From: Paucilactobacillus nenjiangensis | Lineage (GTDB): Bacteria; Bacillota; Bacilli; Lactobacillales; Lactobacillaceae | Length of the DNA stretch: 52,477 bases | Assembly (NCBI RefSeq): GCF_005405445.1 | Contig: NZ_BJEB01000004.1 | Coordinates: forward strand, 1-52,477 | Reading direction: 5' to 3' | Shown: one piece after another, positions 40,931 through 49,218 of the stretch | Layout: the number at the start of each line of letters is the position of its first letter | How positions within the stretch are numbered: the first letter of the stretch is position 1 | Notes under the pieces: model-generated | Seen by the model: the letters and a program-made list of their open reading frames with translations, nothing else | The model's database searches: none | Told to the model about the DNA's origin: nothing | Made by a program: the position numbers and the translations under genes

Positions 40931-41794
40931 TTAAATTTCGTGATAATCCTTGTACAAATCTTGTCGGTTAATTTCTCTGCGCTTGGCCACTTGTTTAATT
41001 GCAGCATTAGTTGTCAAACCTGAATCAATTAAGTGGGATACTTCTTCAACGGGAGACAAATTAATCACTTCTTCATCAACCTCTTCAGCATCATTACCTG
41101 CCACTAACATGACGAACTCTCCACGAACGTTATCTTCGGTAGCCCACGCTTGCAGTTCGACCAGCGTTCCTCTCAAGAACTCCTCATGCTTTTTAGTTAA
41201 TTCTCTGGCTAAAACAGCCTGCCGGTCAGCCCCAAAAATTTCAATCATATTGACTAAAGTTTTTGCGATTCGATGTGGTGATTCATAAAAAATTAAGGTT
41301 TCTTGATGCTTAGCCAATTCCGTTAATTCTTGTTTTTGGAAGCTAGGCTTTCGTCCTAAAAATCCATAAAAATAAAATGGTTGCGGTTCTAATCCAGAAG
41401 CAATTAATGCTGTCAAGCCGGCATTAGCACCTGGTAACGGCACGACCGGAATATCGTTTTGGATGGCCGCAGCGACTAACTCTTTACCAGGATCAGAAAT
41501 GGAAGGCATCCCCGCATCACTCACTTGAGCAATCGAAATCCCAGTCAATAATTTTTCCACTAATTGTGGAATGCGTTGCGCCGTATTATGTTCATGGAAA
41601 CTAATTTGTTTGGTTTCAACTTCAAAATGATTTAATAATTTTTGGGTATTACGTGTATCTTCGGCAGCAATCAAATCTACCGTTTTTAAAGTATCAACTG
41701 CCCGAAAAGTCATATCTTGGAGATTTCCAATCGGAGTCGGTACTAAATAAAGCGTGCCTAACTCGGTCTGATCAAAACTATGTTGACGTTGCAA
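40931..41794 (-). CDS. rsmI: 16S rRNA 2'-O-methyltransferase RsmI
   Basis: The 287-residue tetrapyrrole-methylase-fold enzyme methylates C1402 of 16S rRNA. It has YLVPTPIGNLQDMTFRA (residues 16-32), the AEDTRNT motif, SDAGMPSISDPG and FYESPHRI. The start is a TTG preceded by AAAGGAG at 8 bases. It has its own promoter and a leader beginning with a 10-pair hairpin; yabA upstream shows no terminator, so read-through is also possible. Confidence 0.95.
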   Translation of the reverse strand: MQRQHSFDQTELGTLYLVPTPIGNLQDMTFRAVDTLKTVDLIAAEDTRNTQKLLNHFEVETKQISFHEHNTAQRIPQLVEKLLTGISIAQVSDAGMPSISDPGKELVAAAIQNDIPVVPLPGANAGLTALIASGLEPQPFYFYGFLGRKPSFQKQELTELAKHQETLIFYESPHRIAKTLVNMIEIFGADRQAVLARELTKKHEEFLRGTLVELQAWATEDNVRGEFVMLVAGNDAEEVDEEVINLSPVEEVSHLIDSGLTTNAAIKQVAKRREINRQDLYKDYHEI

Positions 41795-41838
41795 AATATT
41801 TTCTCCTTTGACTAATAAGCTTTTAATTCAATAATAAT

Positions 41839-41871
41839 AGCCCTACATCTCTTTAGTCGACATGCAGAGCT
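41839..41871 (-). other. Hairpin at the 5' end of the predicted rsmI mRNA
   Basis: Ten-pair stem AGCTCTGCAT with ATGTAGGGCT (two G-U pairs), 13-base loop, no T run. It begins right at the predicted transcription start. Confidence 0.6.
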
Positions 41872-41879
41872 TAATTTTA

Positions 41880-41907
41880 ATATTAACATAATTATTTTAG
41901 GAACCAA
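41880..41907 (-). promoter_or_regulatory. rsmI promoter
   Basis: The minus strand has TTGGTT (41902-41907), 16 bases, then TAATAT (41880-41885) preceded by TGT, an extended -10. Confidence 0.6.
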
Positions 41908-41946
41908 TCAGTTGAACGTCATCTTACACGCTTTTTTGAATTTTGG

Positions 41947-42285
41947 TTATTGTCTACCAAAAATGACATCCAGGCAAAACGTGCATGATTCATTATAATC
42001 GAGCCGCTTACCGTAATATTCATTACAAACATGAAAGCCCTGTTCGTAAATCTTTTGCAGATTTTGACGTGGCATGGACAACCCATCATCTTCGGTACTT
42101 TCACCTTTAATATCTTTAATAACTGTATGTAAATGGTCGTTTTCAACAGACAGTTCAGCATTCTCTTCCAAGATTTCCGTCATGTCGGCCTTTAACTGTT
42201 CCATACTATCTAATAGCTCTTGCGTCTGTTTAGTTACTTGCGCAAAACGGTCATAAACTTCTCGCTTATCAATTCTGTCAGTCAT
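41947..42285 (-). CDS. yabA: YabA, initiation control protein
   Basis: The 112-residue protein has an N-terminal coiled coil (residues 8-65) for tetramerisation and a C-terminal zinc domain with FHVC and CTFC. YabA binds DnaA and DnaN to prevent over-initiation of replication. It lies between holB and rsmI, as in Bacillus. It starts 15 bases after holB. Confidence 0.95.
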   Translation of the reverse strand: MTDRIDKREVYDRFAQVTKQTQELLDSMEQLKADMTEILEENAELSVENDHLHTVIKDIKGESTEDDGLSMPRQNLQKIYEQGFHVCNEYYGKRLDYNESCTFCLDVIFGRQ

Positions 42286-42299
42286 TTTTATCCTCCGCG

Positions 42300-43313
42300 T
42301 TAGCCACGTAGTGTATCTAATATCTTAATCGTTAATTGTTCTACTATATTCTGAAAGCTAATATTTTGATCTAGCTTCCGGCGCAGTTCTAAAGTTAACT
42401 GCGCGATATTGGTAATTTTTTTCGTCGCTGTTTTACCAACAACTTGTTCAATCTGAGCTGTAGCAGCTTGATAACTAATTTCGCCAGTATCTCGTTGGTT
42501 CGCTTCAATAATTGTATCACGCCAAATTAACATAATCATATCCAACATGGTTTGTTGCCGGTCACGTTGCTTAGCGAGAGGCATCATTTCTTTTTGCACG
42601 GCAATAAAGCTTTGCAAATCATGATTCCCTAATAACACATACCAATCAATCACGGCTTTTTGGGCATTGTCGAGCCAATCATCTTCAAGCCACAACTTAA
42701 TTTGATCAATTGAATTAGTCAATCCTGAAGCAAATTGGGATTGTGACTTAGTAATACCATCTTTTTGAAGTAACTCGATTAACCTAGTTTTACTAATAGG
42801 AAGAAACTCAACACTTTGACTGCGTGATTGAATCGTTGGTAGAATCGAGCTTTTGTTGGCAGTCATCAAAAAGGCAATAAAGTCGCCTTCGGGTTCTTCC
42901 AGAAACTTCAATAAACTATTGGCAGCATTGACTGTCATCTTATCAGCTTGCTTAATCATAAAAATTTTGATTGAGCCTTCGACAGCACTTTTAGAAAATT
43001 CGGACTTTAAATACCGAACTTGATCAACTTTGATTTGACGACCATCGGGTTCAACTTCGACAATATCTGGATGATTCCCGGATAAAATTCGTTGACACTC
43101 TTCGCAAGTTTCGTCAGGCTGATTATTTTCTACATGTAAACAAAATAAACGCATCGCAATCCATTGGGCAAGCTGAAACTTACCTGCTCCTGAAGGACCT
43201 GCAAATAAATACGCATGCGCCAATTCATTATTCTCAATAATTTTCTTAAATCGGGTAACAATCTGTGGTTGCGATTGCTCCAACTGATCAAGAATGGTCA
43301 TTGTTTCGTTCAT
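42300..43313 (-). CDS. holB: DNA polymerase III delta' subunit
   Basis: The 337-residue clamp-loader subunit has AAA+ Walker A GPSGAGK (near residue 40), zinc cysteines (CLHV...CEEC) and the sensor region FLEEPEGDF. It loads the sliding clamp with DnaX and HolA. The ATG at 43313 has only a distant GAGG, so initiation is probably coupled to darA. It is within the dnaX-rsmI cluster. Confidence 0.94.
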   Translation of the reverse strand: MNETMTILDQLEQSQPQIVTRFKKIIENNELAHAYLFAGPSGAGKFQLAQWIAMRLFCLHVENNQPDETCEECQRILSGNHPDIVEVEPDGRQIKVDQVRYLKSEFSKSAVEGSIKIFMIKQADKMTVNAANSLLKFLEEPEGDFIAFLMTANKSSILPTIQSRSQSVEFLPISKTRLIELLQKDGITKSQSQFASGLTNSIDQIKLWLEDDWLDNAQKAVIDWYVLLGNHDLQSFIAVQKEMMPLAKQRDRQQTMLDMIMLIWRDTIIEANQRDTGEISYQAATAQIEQVVGKTATKKITNIAQLTLELRRKLDQNISFQNIVEQLTIKILDTLRG

Positions 43314-43330
43314 ATTTGATTTACTATCCT

Positions 43331-43663
43331 CTAGAATTGATGGAACTGTTCGATAGGAAGTACAAAGACGGTTGCCCCTCCAACTTGAACTTCAACCGGA
43401 TAAGCGGCAGATGCATCCATTGAGACATCCATATTAACCTGTGGGGTCATAAATTGACCGCGGGTGTGGGAAGTCTTTTTGATTAAACTTAACACTTCCT
43501 CAATCCGTTCATCTTCGATACCAATTAAAAAGGTCGTATTACCGGAACGCAGAAAGCCTCCCGTTGATGATAATTTAGTTGCACGAATATTTGCTTCAAT
43601 AAATTCATTACTTAAAATATTACTATCTTTGTCTTGAACAATTGCTATAATCATTTTCATCAT
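43331..43663 (-). CDS. darA: DarA/PstA (YaaQ), c-di-AMP receptor PII-like protein
   Basis: The 110-residue PII-like protein has STGGFLRSGNTTFLIG (residues 33-48), the c-di-AMP binding loop, and the family C-terminus FVLPIEQFHQF. It lies between tmk and holB as in Bacillus. I chose the ATG at 43663 with GGGAG 7 bases ahead; an in-frame GTG at 43669 touches the site. Its partner is unknown. The window also holds kimA, another c-di-AMP-linked gene. Confidence 0.95.
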   Translation of the reverse strand: MMKMIIAIVQDKDSNILSNEFIEANIRATKLSSTGGFLRSGNTTFLIGIEDERIEEVLSLIKKTSHTRGQFMTPQVNMDVSMDASAAYPVEVQVGGATVFVLPIEQFHQF

Positions 43664-43699
43664 TGTCACACTCCCTTTACCAGTATTGTTTAATTAATA

Positions 43700-44338
43700 T
43701 TAAAACAGGTTCGGATACTTTTGCAACATTGTTTCTTTAACATCTTGTAAAACTTTGTCTAACGGTTGGCTCGCATCAACTAATTTAATGCGTTCTGGAT
43801 TTTGTTCCAAAAGATTTAAATACGACTTCCGAACCCGTTGGTGAAATTCTAATGCCTCGACATCAAGTCGATTAATTTCATCGGTGCGATGTGTTTTAAT
43901 CCGGCGAATTCCTTCTTCAGATTCAATATCCAAATAAACCGTCAAATCAGGTTCCAATCCATCAATGGCAAATTGGTTCATTTGCCACACGGCTTGTTCA
44001 CCGATTTCACGGCCGCCACCTTGATAAGCCACTGAGCTATCAACATATCGATCGGAAATCACTAATTTTCCTGCCTTCAAGGCTGGAATCACGGTTTCCA
44101 TTAAATGTTGACGCCGGGCCGCTGCATAGAGTAACGCTTCAGTTCTGACATCCATTTCGGTATTAATGGGGTCTAAGATAATATTACGGATTGATTCGGA
44201 AATTTTGTTTCCACCGGGTTCACGAGTTAACATCAAATTATCCCCGTATTTTACCCGTAATTCTTCCCCAATAGCCTTTAAAACACTGGTTTTTCCAGCG
44301 CCATCAGGTCCTTCAAAAGAAATAAATTGTCCGTTCAT
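43700..44338 (-). CDS. tmk: Thymidylate kinase
   Basis: The 212-residue kinase phosphorylates dTMP to dTDP. It has P-loop FEGPDGAGKT (residues 8-17), DRYVDSSVAYQGGGR (near 95) and the DRX motif. I chose the ATG at 44338 with GGGGTG ahead; a start five codons upstream lacks a site and the family normally begins MNG/MSG. It is in the dnaX-recR operon, linking dTTP supply with replication genes. Confidence 0.96.
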   Translation of the reverse strand: MNGQFISFEGPDGAGKTSVLKAIGEELRVKYGDNLMLTREPGGNKISESIRNIILDPINTEMDVRTEALLYAAARRQHLMETVIPALKAGKLVISDRYVDSSVAYQGGGREIGEQAVWQMNQFAIDGLEPDLTVYLDIESEEGIRRIKTHRTDEINRLDVEALEFHQRVRKSYLNLLEQNPERIKLVDASQPLDKVLQDVKETMLQKYPNLF

Positions 44339-44361
44339 CAAATTACACCCCATCTTTAAGT

Positions 44362-44580
44362 TTAGCCGTGTACTTCGCGCCGCCGTGCTTCACGAAATAA
44401 ATACATATATTTCTGCTTTTGCAATAATGTCTGCATTTCTAGTTCATTAGTAACATTGCTTTCATAAACTGCTTGCTCAGTTTCTTGTGCTTGGTCCCAA
44501 CTAGCCTTCGCATTGTAAACCAATTCGAGCAATTGATCGTCATATTCAGCTTTGATGCGTTTATTAACTCTGTTAAACAT
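44362..44580 (-). CDS. yaaL: YaaL family protein (DUF2508)
   Basis: The 72-residue protein is predicted mostly helical and charged (RVNKRIKAEYDDQLLELVYNAK...). It matches YaaL/DUF2508 by position between recR and tmk and by the conserved YLFREARRREV end. Function is unknown. Its ATG overlaps nothing and it starts 15 bases after recR. Confidence 0.85.
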   Translation of the reverse strand: MFNRVNKRIKAEYDDQLLELVYNAKASWDQAQETEQAVYESNVTNELEMQTLLQKQKYMYLFREARRREVHG

Positions 44581-44595
44581 CAGCCATCACCTTTT

Positions 44596-45195
44596 CTACA
44601 GTTCAGTTCGTCCTTCAACAGCCTTAAATAAAGTCATTTCATCGGCGTAATCGATATCTGCTCCGACCGAAAGCCCGTGTGCCAAACGAGTGACCTTAAT
44701 CCCAGCAGGCTTAATTAATCTCGACAAGTACATTGCCGTGGCTTCACCTTCCGACGAAGCATTCGTCGCTACAATTACTTCTTTCACCGTGTCGTCTTTT
44801 TGCAGACGAGTTAATAACGACGGAATATTAATATCCTCCGGACCGGTTCCTTCAATCGGAGACAACACACCATGTAAAACATGATATAAGCCATGATATT
44901 CTTTCATTTTTTCCATTGAAATAATATCTTTTGGTTCTTCAACCACTAAAATCGTCGACTGGTCTCGTGACTTATCTTGGCAAATTGGACATGGATCATC
45001 TTCTGTTAAGTTGCCACAAATACTGCAGAAATGTAAATCTCGTTTCGCCGATAGCAACGATTTTGCAAAATTAGTCACATCATCATCTTGCATTGAAATA
45101 GTATAAAAAGCTAAACGGGTCGCGGTTTTATTACCAATCCCCGGTAGCTTCATATAGCTTTCAATTAGTTGTGCAATTGGTTCTGGATATTGCAT
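44596..45195 (-). CDS. recR: Recombination protein RecR
   Basis: The 199-residue DNA repair protein has an N-terminal helix-hairpin-helix ([14 protein letters not shown], residues 17-30), a four-cysteine zinc motif ([16 protein letters not shown], 57-72) and a Toprim domain (VVEEPKD, then [12 protein letters not shown]). It works with RecO and RecF in gap repair. It follows yaaK by 9 bases. Confidence 0.97.
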   Translation of the reverse strand: MQYPEPIAQLIESYMKLPGIGNKTATRLAFYTISMQDDDVTNFAKSLLSAKRDLHFCSICGNLTEDDPCPICQDKSRDQSTILVVEEPKDIISMEKMKEYHGLYHVLHGVLSPIEGTGPEDINIPSLLTRLQKDDTVKEVIVATNASSEGEATAMYLSRLIKPAGIKVTRLAHGLSVGADIDYADEMTLFKAVEGRTEL

Positions 45196-45204
45196 AAATT
45201 TCTC

Positions 45205-45516
45205 CTACATACCTAAGCCGTTAGTATATTTACCCATTGTTTTTTGGGTGGCATCATCAATTTTAGCAATGCCATCATTAACAGCAGCAACCACTAAATC
45301 TTCAAGCATATCTACATCATCAGCATCAACTGCTTCTGGATTGATGGAAATATCTTTAAGCTTCTTATCACCTGTAAAGGTAGCTGTAACCATATCATCT
45401 GGTGCGTTACCAATAAATTCTTGGGCATTTAATTTTTCTTGTTCTTCGCCCATTTGTTTTTGCATCTTTTGAGCTTGTTTCATCATTTGTTGCATATTTC
45501 CCATTCCGCGCATCAT
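45205..45516 (-). CDS. yaaK: YbaB/EbfC family nucleoid-associated protein
   Basis: The 103-residue protein has the YbaB fold: [20 protein letters not shown] at the start (an N-terminal helix), then a beta core with [22 protein letters not shown] and a C-terminal helix. It binds DNA as a dimer. I chose the ATG pair at 45516/45513 with AAAGGTGG ahead; an in-frame GTG at 45528 lies inside the site. It sits between dnaX and recR, as usual. Confidence 0.93.
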   Translation of the reverse strand: MMRGMGNMQQMMKQAQKMQKQMGEEQEKLNAQEFIGNAPDDMVTATFTGDKKLKDISINPEAVDADDVDMLEDLVVAAVNDGIAKIDDATQKTMGKYTNGLGM

Positions 45517-45537
45517 ATTAATTTCCACCTTTTTTTA

Positions 45538-47298
45538 TTAGTCATTTTTAATTTCAACAATATCTTCGCCAAATAATTCTTGGGCTTCACTAACTATCTT
45601 ATCATCTTTTTGTGTTTGAACTGTGTTATTTTCTTCTGACTCAGTTTGTTCTTCGTCCGGTTGATCTTCATTGGTGGTTTCACCAGCTTGCTTTTTACCA
45701 GCCAATTGGTCGATATAGCCTTGTCGAATATGCGGCCACTGTTCTTTAGAAACAAAAATAATGTCTCGGGCGCTTCCACTGAGTTTTTCCAGATTATCGT
45801 GCATCATCGTTAACAATTCAGTATCATCTGCTGCTTCTTGATAGAGCAAGCTATATTCAAATGACACAATCACACCGGCTGCACTCGCAGCGACTGGCGT
45901 TGAAACGTGAAGCATCGACCGCTGCGGCACAGTCAGCATGTCCAACATATCGCCCCATAAATCTCGCAAATTAACCAAATCTTCTTTAGTCGCAGTCTCC
46001 AAGATTGGATATACCTTAGTGAGATTAACTTTGGGTTCTTTTTTATTCGTATTAACCCGTGGTTTTTTGGTAGCCTTTTGTGTAGCCACTGGTGCTTTGT
46101 TGTGCGCCAATTGTTTGATTTCAGCCTGCATTTTAACAACTTGTTGCTGCAATTGATCCACACGAGCGTCTTCAACCTCGCCAGCTGGTGCGGCTTGACT
46201 CGGCACTGGTTGACCAGTTAATTGAGCCAATTTAATGGTTAAAACTTCCAAATAGACATCTGGATGGGTTGTAAACCGCATTTCTTGTTGAATTTCATTT
46301 AACGTATCAATGGCTTGATACCACACTTCTTCTGAAACTTTCGTGCCTAATTGCGTCAACTCATCCGTCGTTAAGCCAGTACTTTCAACGTTCACCATCT
46401 CTGGTGCTTTTTGATACAACAAGATATCTCGAATAAAGGAAATTAAATCTTCAATGAACCGTTGGCCATCTTTTCCTTCATTCATAATACTTTGCATGGT
46501 TTCTAGTGCCTGTGCACCATCATGATCCGTGATTTGGGTCACGTATTGGTGTAACAAGCCTTTAGTCACACTACCTGTCACTAAGAGCGCATTTTCAATT
46601 TCAACTTTATTGTTACTAAATGAAATCACTTGATCCAAAATACTCAAGGCATCCCGCATTCCACCTTCAGCTGCGCGAGCGATGACCCATAAAGCTTGTT
46701 CATCATACTCGACATGTTTTTCTCCCAAAATATATTTCATTCGTTCGAAACTTTGGTCAGCAGAAATCCGGCGAAAATCAAAGCGTTGTGTTCTGGAAAT
46801 AATGGTCAATGGAATTTTATGCGGCTCCGTGGTTGCCAAAATAAACACAACGTTTGCAGGTGGTTCTTCTAAGGTTTTCAGTAGCGCGTTAAATGCACCA
46901 GTTGATAACATATGCACTTCATCAATAATGTAAACTTTGTAATCAGCAATCGTCGGCGCATACTTTGCCTTATCCCGAATATCCCGAATTTCTTCAACCC
47001 CGTTATTAGATGCCGCATCAATTTCGATTACATCATTTAATTGTCCATTGGTAATTTCCTTACACGTTTCACATTCATTACAAGGCTCACCATCTTTTAA
47101 GAAATGGCAATTGATGGCTTTGGCAAAAATTTTTGCTGCGGATGTTTTACCCGTTCCACGTGGTCCGGTAAATAAATAGGCATGACTCGTTTGATTCGAA
47201 ATTAACGCATTTTTTAAAGTTGTAGTAATTACTTGTTGCCCAACAATCTCGTCAAACCGTTGTGGGCGCCAAACTCGATACAATGCTTGATAACTCAT
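45538..47298 (-). CDS. dnaX: DNA polymerase III subunit gamma/tau
   Basis: The 586-residue clamp-loader ATPase has Walker A GPRGTGKTS (near residue 45), the zinc cysteines CHFL...CNEC...C (64-79), DEVHML and the sensor TTEPHKIP. The tail from about 370 is linker and C-terminal tau domain with an acidic end. No dnaX frameshift signal in the right frame was seen. It has a TATAAT -10 (47336-47341) and is first in the cluster. Confidence 0.97.
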   Translation of the reverse strand: MSYQALYRVWRPQRFDEIVGQQVITTTLKNALISNQTSHAYLFTGPRGTGKTSAAKIFAKAINCHFLKDGEPCNECETCKEITNGQLNDVIEIDAASNNGVEEIRDIRDKAKYAPTIADYKVYIIDEVHMLSTGAFNALLKTLEEPPANVVFILATTEPHKIPLTIISRTQRFDFRRISADQSFERMKYILGEKHVEYDEQALWVIARAAEGGMRDALSILDQVISFSNNKVEIENALLVTGSVTKGLLHQYVTQITDHDGAQALETMQSIMNEGKDGQRFIEDLISFIRDILLYQKAPEMVNVESTGLTTDELTQLGTKVSEEVWYQAIDTLNEIQQEMRFTTHPDVYLEVLTIKLAQLTGQPVPSQAAPAGEVEDARVDQLQQQVVKMQAEIKQLAHNKAPVATQKATKKPRVNTNKKEPKVNLTKVYPILETATKEDLVNLRDLWGDMLDMLTVPQRSMLHVSTPVAASAAGVIVSFEYSLLYQEAADDTELLTMMHDNLEKLSGSARDIIFVSKEQWPHIRQGYIDQLAGKKQAGETTNEDQPDEEQTESEENNTVQTQKDDKIVSEAQELFGEDIVEIKND

Positions 47299-47335
47299 CT
47301 ACTTTTTCCTTTCCCGATAAAAATCTATGTAAATA

Positions 47336-47341
47336 ATTATA
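47336..47341 (-). promoter_or_regulatory. dnaX promoter -10
   Basis: TATAAT on the minus strand, 38 bases before the dnaX ATG. The -35 is not well defined. Confidence 0.5.
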
Positions 47342-47397
47342 CTTCATTTTTACTTTTTTCGTGTGATGAAAATCTGCGGTTTCAATTTAATTTGTAT

Positions 47398-47432
47398 AAA
47401 AAAAGATTGGCCGTGAGCTATCACGCCAATCT
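47398..47432 (-). terminator. SRP RNA terminator
   Basis: Stem AGATTGGC...GTGA with TCAC...GCCAATCT, followed by T7 on the minus strand. Confidence 0.9.
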
Positions 47433-47448
47433 GCTAATTATCTTAAAA

Positions 47449-47540
47449 ACTTAAGGCACAAGGTACTGCAAACTTAGTGCTGCTTCCTTCCGGACCTGAC
47501 ACGGTTCGTAAGAGCGCCCTCGCCCTAAGGCCTTTCGGCA
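47449..47540 (-). ncRNA. ffs: Small (4.5S-type) signal recognition particle RNA
   Basis: The minus strand carries the SRP helix 8 core GGTCCGGAAGGAAGCAGC with its GGAA tetraloop, asymmetric loop bases and closing stem (CTTAGGGC with GTGCCTTAAG). About 92 bases long, the small bacterial form without an Alu domain. It binds Ffh for co-translational targeting. Ends are estimated from the stem and the flanking terminator. Confidence 0.93.
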
Positions 47541-47572
47541 ATAACAATCATACTATATCTGATTAAAAAATG

Positions 47573-48067
47573 CTAGTCAGTTTGTCGTAATCGTTTGGCT
47601 TCTTTGCGTCGTTTACGAATCGCTCTAAAAAAATCAGTTAGCATTTGACTACATTCTGACTCTAACACTCCAGAGACCACCTGCACTTGATGATTTAAGC
47701 GCTGATCATTTAATAGATGATACAAGCTATCAACCGTCCCGGCTTTAGGATCACTCGCGCCATAATAAACCATCTTAATTCTGGAGTTGACAATTGCCCC
47801 GCTGCACATCATGCATGGTTCTAATGTGACATATAGTTCGCAATCTTCTAAGCGCCAACTATGCAAATTAGTACAGGCTTCCTCAATGGCTAACATTTCT
47901 GCATGAAAGGTCACATTTTGAAATCGTTCACGCATGTTATGACCACGACCGATAATAACCCCATCGTGGACCACAATCGCACCGATGGGCACTTCATCAA
48001 CGAGCAACGCCTGCTTAGCCTCTTTGATTGCTTCAGTCATATAAAATTGACTTTGTTCCATGTTCAT
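47573..48067 (-). CDS. tadA: tRNA-specific adenosine deaminase TadA
   Basis: The 164-residue zinc enzyme deaminates A34 to inosine in tRNA-Arg(ACG). The motifs HAEM (near residue 58, catalytic Glu) and PCMMC (86-90) bind zinc. GGAG precedes the ATG. It lies upstream of the SRP RNA, as in many Firmicutes where tadA-ffs-dnaX are neighbours. It ends directly before the ffs promoter region. Confidence 0.95.
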   Translation of the reverse strand: MNMEQSQFYMTEAIKEAKQALLVDEVPIGAIVVHDGVIIGRGHNMRERFQNVTFHAEMLAIEEACTNLHSWRLEDCELYVTLEPCMMCSGAIVNSRIKMVYYGASDPKAGTVDSLYHLLNDQRLNHQVQVVSGVLESECSQMLTDFFRAIRKRRKEAKRLRQTD

Positions 48068-48072
48068 TAAAG

Positions 48073-48681
48073 CTAATCTCCTACCTTAACACTTTTTAAA
48101 ATATAATAGCCCTTATCTCGTTTCACCACTTCACAATGGCCAAAGACACTGGTCATTAATTTTTTAGCAGAAGGGGCCCCTTGTTTTTTTTGTAAAACAA
48201 TCCACAACGTTCCATCATCTATTAAATGTTCTTTAGCTTCCGTAATAAAATCGTCGACAACACTTTTCCCTGCTCTGACTGGCGGATTTGAAACAATGGA
48301 CGCATATTGATCAGTCACATTTTCATAAGCGTTTGAGCTATTAATCGAAATATTCTTAATCTCATTAGCGGTGGCATTAGCCCGAGCCAACTCCAACGCC
48401 AGTTCATTTACATCAACCATATCAACGGTTCGTTCGGGATATGCGTGCGCTAACGATAGTCCAATTGGACCATAACCACAACCAAGATCTAAAATTTTAC
48501 CGGCAGGTAAATCGGCTGTGTCAAAACTATCAATTAAAACTCGACTACCATAATCAACTGATTGTTTTGAAAAAACACCGTTGTCAGTAGTGAATTTAAA
48601 ATTATGACCGCGTAATTCAAAATTCCAAGTTCGTTCTTGATGAATTACATCCGGATTTTGTGTATAATAATGGTTGTTCAT
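48073..48681 (-). CDS. Class I SAM methyltransferase, RsmC/YbxB-like
   Basis: The 202-residue protein has the SAM-binding motif LDLGCGYGPIGLSLA (near residue 66) and the SNPP motif (VSNPPVRAGK, near 131) typical of N-methyltransferases acting on guanine N2 in rRNA. Its start segment and length fit the small RsmC/RlmG-like family (Bacillus YbxB). The rRNA site is not known. It is 5 bases before tadA and probably co-transcribed; a TATGAT -10 lies at 48711-48716. Confidence 0.88.
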   Translation of the reverse strand: MNNHYYTQNPDVIHQERTWNFELRGHNFKFTTDNGVFSKQSVDYGSRVLIDSFDTADLPAGKILDLGCGYGPIGLSLAHAYPERTVDMVDVNELALELARANATANEIKNISINSSNAYENVTDQYASIVSNPPVRAGKSVVDDFITEAKEHLIDDGTLWIVLQKKQGAPSAKKLMTSVFGHCEVVKRDKGYYILKSVKVGD

Positions 48682-48769
48682 TTTCTCGTCTCCAAATTAA
48701 GTATGGTTCCATCATATCTTATTAACGAAAAAAAAAATACAATTTAATTGCTGCTTACAAAATGTTAGT

Positions 48770-48788
48770 ACACCACAATATGTGGTGT
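48770..48788. promoter_or_regulatory. NrdR-type box 1
   Basis: ACACCACAATATGTGGTGT is a near-perfect palindrome resembling NrdR boxes (ACAC-A/T-rich-GTGT). A second copy of its right-hand 14 bases lies exactly 32 bases downstream. Confidence 0.7.
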
Positions 48789-48803
48789 TTTTTATTTTAA
48801 AAT

Positions 48804-48820
48804 GTAACAATATGTGGTGT
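48804..48820. promoter_or_regulatory. NrdR-type box 2
   Basis: ACAATATGTGGTGT is repeated from box 1 at a 32-base offset, about three helical turns, the usual NrdR pair spacing. It ends 8 bases before the -35 of nrdH. Confidence 0.7.
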
Positions 48821-48827
48821 TTTATGG

Positions 48828-48855
48828 TTGCTTTTTCAAATTCACGCGGTATACT
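48828..48855 (+). promoter_or_regulatory. nrdHEF promoter
   Basis: TTGCTT (48828-48833), 16 bases, then TATACT (48850-48855), directly downstream of the NrdR-type boxes. Confidence 0.65.
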
Positions 48856-48901
48856 TATAAGCACAGAACATTAAAAAAAAGCTGTTACGAGGGTGAAGAA
48901 T

Positions 48902-49132
48902 ATGGGTAAAGTAGTATTATTTTCAAAAAATAATTGCATGCAATGCAAAATGACAAAGCGTTTCCTTGATGAACACAATGTGGAGTTTGTGGAACATAAC
49001 ATCGACGAACAACCAGAATTTATTGATAGTTTAAAAGCTGAAGGTTTCCAAGCTACGCCAGTAGTTAAATTAGGCAACGGCGAATCATTCACAGGTTTTC
49101 GTCCAGATGTGTTAAGCAAATTGGCAATCTAG
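48902..49132 (+). CDS. nrdH: NrdH, glutaredoxin-like redoxin
   Basis: The 76-residue electron donor for class Ib ribonucleotide reductase has the redox motif CMQC at residues 13-16 and the C-terminal FTGFRPD. I chose the ATG at 48902 with GAGGG 8 bases ahead; an in-frame GTG at 48893 touches the site. It is first in nrdHEF and probably reduced by TrxB, also in this window. Confidence 0.95.
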   Translation: MGKVVLFSKNNCMQCKMTKRFLDEHNVEFVEHNIDEQPEFIDSLKAEGFQATPVVKLGNGESFTGFRPDVLSKLAI

Positions 49133-49155
49133 ACAGTTAAATTTTTTGAATGCAT

Positions 49156-49183
49156 GAAGACGGGTCTTACCGGATCCGTCTTC
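49156..49183 (+). terminator. Hairpin between nrdH and nrdE
   Basis: Stem GAAGACGG with CCGTCTTC followed by only four T. It could partially terminate or protect the 3' end of nrdH mRNA. Confidence 0.5.
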
Positions 49184-49218
49184 TTTTGTCTAGTTATATG
49201 AAGAAAGAGGTTAAAATT

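Noticed and set aside
42300..43313. CRISPR-like or tandem repeats across the window
   Set aside because: No regularly spaced repeats other than the element at 13921-14077 and the NrdR pair at 48770-48820 were found.
45933..46175. Possible dnaX -1 frameshift at an A-rich stretch (AAT AAA AAA GAA) near 46050
   Set aside because: The A6G run is in the wrong frame for the X-XXY-YYZ slippery pattern, and no stimulatory stem or internal SD at the right distance was seen.
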